From contig SKGB01000052.1 of assembly GCA_007117675.1 (NCBI GenBank), forward strand, positions 1 through 32,573: a stretch of DNA of 32,573 bases, in the 5' to 3' direction. Below the pieces are notes generated by a model. The model was not told where the DNA came from. It did not search any database and saw only the letters and a program-made list of their open reading frames with translations. The position numbers and the translations under genes are program-made. Origin of the DNA: Candidatus Nomurabacteria bacterium. Lineage in GTDB: Bacteria > Patescibacteriota > Minisyncoccia > Phycocordibacterales > CSBR16-119. Of this stretch, positions 26,332 to 32,573 are shown piece after piece (positions within the stretch are counted from its first letter, which is position 1; every line of letters begins with the position of its first letter).

Positions 26332-27057
26332 ATGTCAGGTATTGAAATAATATTTTTTATTACGGTAGTTTTTATAGCTGCTGCATCACCTCAAATTATT
26401 GGATTTGGGGTTTCTACTATCAGTATGGTTGCCTTGAGTTTTTTGTTTCCTCTACCTGTTTTACTCCCTTTGGTTTCTCTTATTTCTGTGGTTTCAACAG
26501 GTGTGGTCTTTTTAAAGATACGAAACTTTTCTTTTTTGCGGAAAGTTTTATTTTTGTTGATTGGTTCTGCTGTCGGTGTGTTTATAGGGATGCTATTTTT
26601 AAATGTTGTATCAGAAAAAATACTAGAGTTATTTTTTGGTCTATTTCTTGTTACATATTCAATTTTTGGTTTATTTTTTTCAAATATTCGTTACAAGGTG
26701 TATAAACTAGTATCTGTAACAGTTGGTTTTATTGCTGGTTTTTTTGCTTCTTCATTCAACATTCAAGGTCCCTTTGTTGCCGCCTATATTTCTTCTGACT
26801 CGCATTTTTCAAAAAGTAGTATGAGAAATTCAATAGTCGCTTATATGTTTTTTACGGGGATATTTACCATACTTGGTCATGTATTTTTTGGAAGGGTGAC
26901 TGAGTTTGTTTTAACATATGCTTTTATCGCATTACCTTTTGTGTTACTTGGTTCATATTTTGGTTATAGAATATTCAAAATTATCTCACCTCACATTTTA
27001 AAAAAAATAATATATGTATTTATACTGTTTTCAGGAATAGTACTTTTGTTTTCTTGA
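26332..27057 (+). CDS. TauE/SafE (TSUP) family permease
   Basis: A 241-residue protein with about seven to eight membrane helices. The duplicated family signature is visible: PQIIGFGVSTISMVALSFLFP near the N-terminus, and SSFNIQGPFVAAYIS with ILGHVFFG in the second half. Members export or import sulfite, sulfoacetate or other organic anions. The substrate here cannot be read from the sequence. It lies 13 nt after the K+ channel and may share its transcript. Confidence 0.85.
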   Translation: MSGIEIIFFITVVFIAAASPQIIGFGVSTISMVALSFLFPLPVLLPLVSLISVVSTGVVFLKIRNFSFLRKVLFLLIGSAVGVFIGMLFLNVVSEKILELFFGLFLVTYSIFGLFFSNIRYKVYKLVSVTVGFIAGFFASSFNIQGPFVAAYISSDSHFSKSSMRNSIVAYMFFTGIFTILGHVFFGRVTEFVLTYAFIALPFVLLGSYFGYRIFKIISPHILKKIIYVFILFSGIVLLFS

Positions 27058-27113
27058 TTTTTATTTGCTATACTTACAACCCTTATTAGATATACATGAT
27101 ACACAACAACAAT

Positions 27114-27734
27114 ATGAATACATTTCTTTCAGGTTTAGATTGGAGGTTTGCTACAAAAAAGTTTGATTCAGAAAAAAAAGTTTCTGATGAGCACTTGGCA
27201 AAAATTTTACAAGCAATTCAACAAGTTCCAACATCATATGGACTTCAGACTTTTCATGTGGATGTTGTTTCAAATGATGACTTTCGTGCAAAGATGAAAG
27301 ATGTTTCGTATGGTCAATCTCAAGTAACAGAGGCTTCACATATACTCATTTTTTCTGCACGTAACGATGTTTCAGAACGTATTACTCACATGCTTGACGA
27401 GATGTCTGGTGGTGACACATCGGGGAGAGATTCTTTTGCTGAGTATGAACAAATGATGAGAGGGAGTATCGAAGGAAAAACCTCTGAGGATCTTATGAAT
27501 TGGGCTTCTCGACAAGCCTACTTGGCACTTGGTTTTGGTTTAGCTGCCTGCGCTGAACTTCGCATAGATTCGTGCCCTATGGAAGGGTTTGACAACAAAG
27601 CTGTGCACGAGCTTTTGGGTTCACCAGAAAACTCTTTTCCTTTCGCATACCTTTCAATTGGGTACAGGAAAGAAGGTCCTGCTCATCCAAAGTTTCGTTT
27701 TTCACAAGATGATTTGTTCACCTTTCGTGGGTAA
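27114..27734 (+). CDS. Nitroreductase-family flavoprotein
   Basis: From the ATG at 27114 this encodes 206 residues; a second ATG at 27096 would add six residues, and I cannot choose with certainty. DWRFATKKFDSEKKV is the opening of NfsB-type nitroreductases, followed by the VPTSYGLQTFHVDVV FMN-binding region. YLALGFGLAACAELRIDSCPMEGFD is the conserved C-terminal part. It would use NAD(P)H and FMN to reduce nitro compounds, quinones or similar. A TATACT at 27068-27073 is a possible -10 box. A strong terminator follows. Confidence 0.88.
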   Translation: MNTFLSGLDWRFATKKFDSEKKVSDEHLAKILQAIQQVPTSYGLQTFHVDVVSNDDFRAKMKDVSYGQSQVTEASHILIFSARNDVSERITHMLDEMSGGDTSGRDSFAEYEQMMRGSIEGKTSEDLMNWASRQAYLALGFGLAACAELRIDSCPMEGFDNKAVHELLGSPENSFPFAYLSIGYRKEGPAHPKFRFSQDDLFTFRG

Positions 27735-27746
27735 AAATTACCACTT

Positions 27747-27780
27747 AAAACAAAACCCCTCTCCTGAGGGGTTTTGTTTT
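27747..27780. terminator. Bidirectional terminator between the nitroreductase and tRNA-Ser
   Basis: A 15-bp stem (AAAACAAAACCCCTC and its complement) around TCCT. Its right edge reaches the CCA end of the minus-strand tRNA gene, so it can stop both transcripts. Confidence 0.88.
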
Positions 27781-27869
27781 GGCGGAGAGTGAGGGATTCG
27801 AACCCTCGATATGATTTCTCATATACTCGCGTTCCAGGCGAGCCCGTTCAACCACTCTGGCAACTCTCC
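27780..27869 (-). tRNA. tRNA-Ser (anticodon GGA)
   Basis: On the minus strand, 90 nt fold into a type II tRNA. The acceptor is GGAGAGT with ACTCTCC and a discriminator G, and CCA is encoded. The D arm holds GCCAGAGTGGTTGAACGG. The anticodon stem CTCGC/GCGAG encloses CTGGAAC, so the anticodon is GGA. The long variable arm TATGA-GAAA-TCATA is typical for serine, and the T arm is GAGGG-TTCGAAT-CCCTC. It reads UCC and UCU. Confidence 0.96.
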
Positions 27870-27920
27870 AATATTTTTTGTATACTTGTATTTGTTATAT
27901 AGACTATCACAAAATATACT

Positions 27921-28352
27921 ATGAAGAAAATGATCCAAGAATTTAAAAAGTTTGCAGTTCGGGGAAATGTTATAGATCTTGCGGTTGGTATCATAATCGG
28001 TGGTGCTTTTGGAAAAATCACAAGCTCACTTGTAAATGATGTCATTATGCCACCTATTGGTGTCCTTATAGGAGGTGTTGATTTTAGCGAGCTTTCAGTA
28101 ACTCTTAAGCCAGAATACATAAATGAGGTGGGGGATGTTATTTCCGCTGTCTCTCTTCGCTATGGCCTTTTCATTAACACCATTATCGATTTCGTCATCA
28201 TTGCCTTTGCAGTATTTATGATGGTGAGGGTTATCAATAGACTTCAAAAAGAAAAAGAAGAACCTAAAAAAGAGGAGAAACCAAAAGGACCTACAGAAAT
28301 TGAGTTACTTACAGAAATCCGAGATACTTTGAAAAAAAACAATAAGGCATAA
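27921..28352 (+). CDS. mscL: Large-conductance mechanosensitive channel MscL
   Basis: This encodes 143 residues, a normal MscL length. The N-terminal helix and first membrane helix read [48 protein letters not shown], the family signature. The second membrane helix is at ~80-100, and a basic/acidic cytoplasmic helix with [26 protein letters not shown] closes it. The channel opens under strong membrane tension to release solutes. With the MscS-like protein it forms the osmotic safety set of this window. Confidence 0.96.
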   Translation: MKKMIQEFKKFAVRGNVIDLAVGIIIGGAFGKITSSLVNDVIMPPIGVLIGGVDFSELSVTLKPEYINEVGDVISAVSLRYGLFINTIIDFVIIAFAVFMMVRVINRLQKEKEEPKKEEKPKGPTEIELLTEIRDTLKKNNKA

Positions 28353-28376
28353 AAGACGCGAAAGCGTCTTTTATGC
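28347..28376 (+). terminator. mscL terminator
   Basis: A perfect 13-bp stem (GCATAAAAGACGC and its complement) with a GAAA loop. It abuts the next -10 box. Confidence 0.9.
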
Positions 28377-28382
28377 TATAAT
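28377..28382 (+). promoter_or_regulatory. -10 box TATAAT for the superoxide dismutase gene
   Basis: A consensus TATAAT directly after the mscL terminator; predicted start near 28389, leader about 30 nt. Confidence 0.6.
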
Positions 28383-28418
28383 TCGCGTATATTTAATAAT
28401 TTAAACTACAAAAACACC

Positions 28419-29015
28419 ATGTTTGAACTACCAAATCTTCCTTATGAATACAACGCTCTTGAACCTTTTATCGACGCAAAGACCATGGAAATACATCACT
28501 CGAAGCATCATGCAGGATATACCAACAATTTAAACAAGACGCTTGAGGGTGTGGACACCAACAACGCTTCCATCGAAGAAATCTTGTCTGAGCTCGACAT
28601 GAACAATAAAGCGCTTCGAAACAACGCAGGCGGGTACTACAATCACAAACTATTTTGGGAAATTATGGGCCCTGATGCAGGTGGGCAACCAACGGGAGTC
28701 GTGTTAGAGAAAATAGAAGAAAGTTTTGGTTCATTTGAAAGTTTTAAAGAAGAATTTACAAAATCTGCAACCGGTCAGTTTGGTTCTGGCTGGGCTTGGC
28801 TTTGCAAAAAAGAAGATGGAGGTCTTTGCGTAGTCTCAACTCCCAATCAAGACAATCCGCTCATGCCAGGCATCGAAGGAGGAACACCTATTTTAGGTCT
28901 TGATATTTGGGAACATGCATACTATCTCAATTATCAAAACCGTCGACCAGACTATATCGAAGCATTTTTTAATATTATAAATTGGTCAAAGGTTGAAGAA
29001 CTGTACAACAACTAA
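28419..29015 (+). CDS. Superoxide dismutase, Fe/Mn family (Mn-type residues)
   Basis: This encodes 198 residues, the usual size. The four metal ligands are present: H26 (MEIHHSKHH), H76 (YYNHKLFW), D162 and H166 ([13 protein letters not shown]). The second-sphere glutamine Q144 lies in PNQDNPLM, and a glycine pair (AGGYYNH) precedes H76; together this is the pattern of Mn-dependent rather than Fe-dependent members. It converts superoxide to peroxide and oxygen. It is a single-gene unit with its own -10 box. Presence of this gene suggests exposure to oxygen. Confidence 0.95.
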   Translation: MFELPNLPYEYNALEPFIDAKTMEIHHSKHHAGYTNNLNKTLEGVDTNNASIEEILSELDMNNKALRNNAGGYYNHKLFWEIMGPDAGGQPTGVVLEKIEESFGSFESFKEEFTKSATGQFGSGWAWLCKKEDGGLCVVSTPNQDNPLMPGIEGGTPILGLDIWEHAYYLNYQNRRPDYIEAFFNIINWSKVEELYNN

Positions 29016-29113
29016 TCGTACTTCTCTTAAGGTTTTGGTGAAAAAAGAAGAGGGGGGGGTATACAAAACAAAAAAACAGTAATTACTAAAAATAATTGAT
29101 AATTTCTAACGGG
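29016..29113 (+). other. Spacer with a G8 run and the promoter region of the M3 peptidase
   Basis: Contains a run of eight G's at 29052-29059, a possible slippage-prone site, and a GATAAT hexamer at 29098-29103 that would give a leader of about 4 nt for the ATG at 29114. No convincing terminator for the dismutase gene is visible. Confidence 0.45.
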
Positions 29114-31096
29114 ATGAAAATTAAACCACGAACACAAAAAGATTTTGAATGGGTGAACTGGACACCTAAGAAAATAGAAGAACACGCAAACAAGTCGATA
29201 GAAAAATTACGAAAAGATATTGAAGATGTTATTGCAATTCCAAAAGAAAATAGAACATTTGAAAATACCATATATGCAATATCTCAAGCTGGTAAACTCA
29301 CGCACGACGACAATCCTGTGTTTTTTTTGGAGTATGTAAGTACCAAGGAAGACGTACGAAACATTGCCTGTTTATCTCGTCAGAAGGTTGGGAAAGAGTC
29401 TATTGAGGTTATGTATGACAAAAAAATTTATGATGCATGTATGGAGTATGACCCTCAGTCAGAAACCTTAAATGATGAAGAGATGCGTTTGTATAATGAC
29501 ATCAAGCGTGATTTTGACCGTGCTGGTTTTAATCTTCCTGAGAAAACCCGAAACACTTTAAAAAAAATAAAGCAAAATCTAAACAAGTGGACATCTGAAT
29601 TTTCTGCAAATATTAACAATCATTACGATTATATTCTATGTGCAAAAGATGAGCTCGACGGCTTACCCGAGACTTATATTTCAAATCTTGGAAAAGACAA
29701 AGAGTCAGGAAAATATATAATTACTCTTGCGTATCCTGAATATGTTCCTTTTATGGAATACGCAACTAATCGAAAAAAACGTAAAGAAATTTCTGATAAG
29801 GCTTCTCAAAAAGGTGGTAGAAAAAATATTACATTGCTTAAAAAGATATTACCTGCACGACATCAAATGGCAAATATTCTTGGGTATAAGAATTATGCAG
29901 AATATGCAGAAGAACTAATGATGGCAAAACATCCAACACATGTAAGAGATTTTCTGACAAGCACTATCAAGGATTTAAGTCCCTTGGTTAAGAAAGAGTT
30001 TCAAGAATTAAAAACTTTTGCTGAAAAAGATTTAAACCTTAAAGATTTTGCATATTACGATAGTTCTTTTGCGTATACCAAGCTTCAAGAAAAGACATTT
30101 GGTTTTGATGAAAGAGAGGTTAAGAAATATTTTGAAATAAATACAGTTCTCGAGGGAATGTGTGATCATTTTGGAGGAATGTTTGGTGTTTCTTTCAAGA
30201 AAAACACAAGTATAAAAACTTGGAACAAGGATGTTATTTTGTTTGATGTTGTAGAAAAGGGTAAGGTTATGAGTCATGTTGGGTTTGACCTCTATCCTCG
30301 AAAAGGGAAGTATTCTCATATGGCTTGCTGGTACCTTATGGGTGGTGAATCCATAGACTTTCGCTCACAAGAACACAAGGCTCCTGTTAGTTTTGTCGTA
30401 GGCAACTTTCCTAAAGGAACAAAGAAAAACCCGTCACTTATATCTGCTGATGAAATGCAAACACTCTTTCATGAGTTTGGACATGCGATGCATGGATGTT
30501 TGTCTCACACGCAATTTTTTGATCAATGTGGGTTAAATGTTGTGTGGGATTTCGTGGAGGTTCCTTCGCAGTTGTTCGAAAATTGGGCTCGAGACAAAAA
30601 GTTTTTGAAAAAGGTTTCAAGTCACTACCAGACCGGAGAGTCTATTGAAAATAAACTACTCGATAGTGTGGTTGAGTCTTTTAATTTTAGAAAAACGAGT
30701 ATGTATTACGGCACTTTTGTGGCGTCGTTGCTCGACTTGGAAATGCATACTACAAAATCTGAAATCGACCCGCTCATTTTGGTTCAGCAACAAGATAAAA
30801 AATATAATTTTATGGAACGTTCTCCAAAGTCTTTGTTTCCTGCGAATTGGGGGCATATGAACGGGTATGCTGCAAAATACTACAGCTATATGTGGTCACT
30901 AGTATTTTCTTATGACATCTTTTCACGTTTTCAAGAAGAGGGGGTGTACAACAAAAAGCTTGGAAAAGAACTTCGTGCAAAGATTCTCGCTCCAGGAGGT
31001 ACAAAAGATGCTTTTGATCTTATGCAAGATTTTCTTGGGCGCGAACCAAACAACCAAGCTTTCCTTCAAGAACTCGGTGTTACAAAAAAAGTTTGA
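29114..31096 (+). CDS. M3-family zinc metallopeptidase (oligopeptidase A/Dcp type)
   Basis: From the ATG at 29114 this encodes 660 residues, the size of the M3A oligopeptidases. I prefer it to the TTG at 29096, which overlaps the -10-like GATAAT. The zinc site is H453-E454-FG-H457 in LFHEFGHAMHG, and E482 (FVEVPSQLFENW) is the third ligand, 29 residues after the first His as in thimet oligopeptidase. FGHMNGYAAKYYSYMWS-like GHMNGYAAKYYSYMW near the end is the usual substrate-binding region. It would digest short cytoplasmic peptides. No signal peptide is seen. Confidence 0.93.
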   Translation: MKIKPRTQKDFEWVNWTPKKIEEHANKSIEKLRKDIEDVIAIPKENRTFENTIYAISQAGKLTHDDNPVFFLEYVSTKEDVRNIACLSRQKVGKESIEVMYDKKIYDACMEYDPQSETLNDEEMRLYNDIKRDFDRAGFNLPEKTRNTLKKIKQNLNKWTSEFSANINNHYDYILCAKDELDGLPETYISNLGKDKESGKYIITLAYPEYVPFMEYATNRKKRKEISDKASQKGGRKNITLLKKILPARHQMANILGYKNYAEYAEELMMAKHPTHVRDFLTSTIKDLSPLVKKEFQELKTFAEKDLNLKDFAYYDSSFAYTKLQEKTFGFDEREVKKYFEINTVLEGMCDHFGGMFGVSFKKNTSIKTWNKDVILFDVVEKGKVMSHVGFDLYPRKGKYSHMACWYLMGGESIDFRSQEHKAPVSFVVGNFPKGTKKNPSLISADEMQTLFHEFGHAMHGCLSHTQFFDQCGLNVVWDFVEVPSQLFENWARDKKFLKKVSSHYQTGESIENKLLDSVVESFNFRKTSMYYGTFVASLLDLEMHTTKSEIDPLILVQQQDKKYNFMERSPKSLFPANWGHMNGYAAKYYSYMWSLVFSYDIFSRFQEEGVYNKKLGKELRAKILAPGGTKDAFDLMQDFLGREPNNQAFLQELGVTKKV

Positions 31097-31102
31097 TAGA
31101 AT
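31097..31102 (+). promoter_or_regulatory. -10 box TAGAAT, possible leaderless start of the DUF389 gene
   Basis: The hexamer ends 7 nt before the ATG at 31109. Read-through from the M3 peptidase gene is also possible because the gap is only 12 nt. Confidence 0.45.
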
Positions 31103-31108
31103 ATAGGT

Positions 31109-31897
31109 ATGTCAATTTCACAAGAATTATTTAAAACAACTCCTGATGATGTCAAAGAAAAAGCAGTCGCGAAACTTATCGACCATTCTTTTCCTTCTAT
31201 TGATTTTTATCTCATGGTTTTACTCTCGGTTGCCATGGCAAGTTTTGGGTTAATTATAAACTCAACCGCTGTGATTATCGGTTCGATGCTTATCGCGCCC
31301 GTACTTCATCCGATACTTTCATTCGCTATGGGGTTTGTGGTGTTTAATGATTCTTTAACATACAAATCACTTGGAACTTTATTCAAATCAGTTCTTCTTT
31401 CTCTTGCAACAGCTTTTGTGGTTGGCGCCTTGTTTGCAACAAGGGCGGGTGTACAAGATACGTTTGAAATCATGTCACGGGTTACCATAGAGGCATCGCA
31501 TGTGTTTGTTGCTGTAATTGCCGGGTTTGCATCCGCCTTTGCTTTGGTAAAATCAAAACTCACAGAAACAATACCTGGGATTGCTATATCTGTTTCCTTG
31601 GTTCCGCCACTTGCTGTTGCGGGTATTGGGCTTTCTGTCTTTGATATGGCTATTTTCCGAGGAGCACTTTCTTTGTTTATTATTAATGTGATGGGTGTCA
31701 TTGTTGCGAGTTCTTTGGTTTTTTCTCTTATGAATTTTTATTCTGTTCGTCAAGGTGCTGCGAAGGCTTTGATAACCGAAGAGCAAGAAGCTGCTGTTCG
31801 TAAGAGGGCAATGGAACAAGCGAAAGAAAAAGAAAAAACAGAAATTGATGTTACGGCAGTCGTGGAAAAAAAAGACAAAGAAAAAGATGAAAAATAA
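31109..31897 (+). CDS. DUF389 family membrane protein
   Basis: A 262-residue protein with five to six membrane helices. The DUF389 core is clear: SFPSIDFYLMVLLSVAMASFGLIINSTAVIIGSMLIAPVLHPIL, then a second block with IPGIAISVSLVPPLAVAGIGLS. Residues from about 220 onward form a charged, Lys/Glu-rich tail that is probably a cytoplasmic helix. The family is widespread; its biochemical function is not established to my knowledge. Confidence 0.9.
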   Translation: MSISQELFKTTPDDVKEKAVAKLIDHSFPSIDFYLMVLLSVAMASFGLIINSTAVIIGSMLIAPVLHPILSFAMGFVVFNDSLTYKSLGTLFKSVLLSLATAFVVGALFATRAGVQDTFEIMSRVTIEASHVFVAVIAGFASAFALVKSKLTETIPGIAISVSLVPPLAVAGIGLSVFDMAIFRGALSLFIINVMGVIVASSLVFSLMNFYSVRQGAAKALITEEQEAAVRKRAMEQAKEKEKTEIDVTAVVEKKDKEKDEK

Positions 31898-31900
31898 AAA

Positions 31901-31929
31901 AGACCGGTCAGTGTTGACCGGCCTTTTTA
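31901..31929. terminator. Bidirectional terminator between DUF389 and the minus-strand small gene
   Basis: GACCGGTCA pairs with TGACCGGCC-type sequence around a short loop, flanked by A-run and T-run on opposite sides. Confidence 0.88.
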
Positions 31930-31949
31930 CCAAAAGATAAAGAAATAAC

Positions 31950-32099
31950 TCAATTTTCGTTATAGTCTTCTGGTAAAATGCCCCGTTTTTTCATGTTTTG
32001 AATTCTCTCAGACATGCGTTTCCAAGCATCTTCATGAGCTTGTCTCATTGAATCTGTTGAGACAATTCCAGTGGGGTTGGGTGGGGTTGTTTGAAACAT
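31950..32099 (-). CDS. Small hypothetical protein, 49 residues
   Basis: From the ATG complementary to 32097-32099 this encodes MFQTTPPNPTGIVSTDSM, then RQAHEDAWKRMSERIQNMKKRG, ending ILPEDYNEN. A longer reading from 32165 adds residues of unlike composition, so I prefer the shorter start. It is hydrophilic with one probable amphipathic helix. Support comes from the convergent terminator at its 3' end and from lying in a gap otherwise free of genes. I do not recognise it. Confidence 0.45.
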   Translation of the reverse strand: MFQTTPPNPTGIVSTDSMRQAHEDAWKRMSERIQNMKKRGILPEDYNEN

Positions 32100-32216
32100 G
32101 TAATAAACTGTTGGTTTGTGTAAAAAAGAACATTTTGAGTGTGAAAAAATATCACACAAGAACATATAATACCTGTATTCATAATAATGTCAAGGTATTT
32201 GTGTTTGTATTTACGG

Positions 32217-32222
32217 TATAAT
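32217..32222 (+). promoter_or_regulatory. -10 box TATAAT, leaderless start of the helicase gene
   Basis: The hexamer ends 8 nt before the ATG at 32230, so the leader would be about 1 nt. Confidence 0.65.
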
Positions 32223-32229
32223 ATTTTGT

Positions 32230-32573
32230 ATGGAAAAGAGCTTTCAAGAACGATACAACATGCTAAATGCAGAGCAAAAAAAGGCTGTAGACACTATCGA
32301 CGGCCCTGTCATGATTGTCGCTGGTCCGGGTACTGGAAAGACTCAGATTCTAACTCTGCGTATTGCAAATATCCTTGATAAGACAGATACTGGCCCAGAA
32401 AATATTCTTGCCCTTACCTTCACTGAGTCTGGTGTAAATGCTATAAGAAAGCGTCTTGCTTCTATGATAGGGTCACTTGCATATCGGGTGAACATTTACA
32501 CCTTTCATTCCTTTGCAAACGACGTAATTCAAAACAATCCAGAAGACTTTCCTTCGATTATCGGCGCACGACC
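32230..32573 (+). CDS. UvrD/Rep-type superfamily 1 DNA helicase, N-terminal part (3' truncated)
   Basis: The first 114 codons are present and run off the window end. The Q-motif LNAEQKKAV is at 12-20, the Walker A AGPGTGKT at 31-38, and motif Ia LALTFTESGVNAIRKRL at about 60-76. YTFHSFAND at ~91-99 is the Ib region of UvrD/PcrA/AddA-type helicases. The usual motif-Ia form is TFTNKAA; TFTESGV with TFHSFA is seen in the UvrD-like/PD-(D/E)XK fusions, so the rest could carry a nuclease domain. The remainder lies outside. Confidence 0.9.
   Translation, partial: MEKSFQERYNMLNAEQKKAVDTIDGPVMIVAGPGTGKTQILTLRIANILDKTDTGPENILALTFTESGVNAIRKRLASMIGSLAYRVNIYTFHSFANDVIQNNPEDFPSIIGAR

Overview
The window looks like part of a small, AT-rich bacterial genome of the Candidate Phyla Radiation (Patescibacteria, most likely a Parcubacteria-type lineage). 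This assignment is an inference. It rests on compact single-domain housekeeping genes, a group I intron in the 23S rRNA, a 23S-5S unit with no 16S next to it, almost no Shine-Dalgarno sequences, and many short exported proteins without recognisable families. TGA is used as a normal stop, so the recoded-UGA lineages (Gracilibacteria/SR1) are unlikely.

Layout. 1-2461: a ribosomal-protein run (rpsC end, rplP, rpmC, rpsQ, rplN, rplX, rplE) that stops after rplE at a perfect 22-bp inverted repeat. 2571-10063: a small membrane-anchored protein followed by a 2,185-residue secreted subtilase with DUF11-like, SdrD-B-like and dockerin-like modules. 10111-11309: rplJ-rplL with its own promoter, an L10 leader and a terminator. 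11364-12850: a winged-helix protein with a nucleotidyltransferase-like tail, and an MscS-type membrane protein. 12920-16830: a stand-alone 23S-5S transcription unit. The 23S carries a ~359-nt ORF-less group I intron at E. coli position 2593, and a 33-nt complementary pair encloses the 23S. 16831-17034: a structured non-coding stretch ending in a terminator, with two near-copies of 23S helix 69. This is the most unusual item in the window. 17051-22678: a Cys-motif membrane protein, rodA, folD, a PAP2 phosphatase, secD and secF. 22701-25643: lemA, an exported protein, htpX and a small membrane protein. 25644-31897: a potassium channel, a TauE/SafE permease, a nitroreductase, tRNA-Ser(GGA), mscL, a Mn-type superoxide dismutase, an M3 metallopeptidase and a DUF389 protein. 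31901-32573: a convergent terminator, a small minus-strand ORF and the start of a UvrD-like helicase cut by the window edge.

How the genes fit together. Most are housekeeping: ribosome parts, cell-wall elongation (RodA with a lipid-phosphate phosphatase), secretion (SecDF), membrane quality control (LemA/HtpX) and osmotic or ion homeostasis (MscL, MscS-like, K+ channel). The accessory character lies in the giant surface protease, the unknown exported proteins and the RNA features around the rRNA unit. Many genes have a -10 hexamer ending about 7 nt before the ATG, which predicts leaderless mRNAs.
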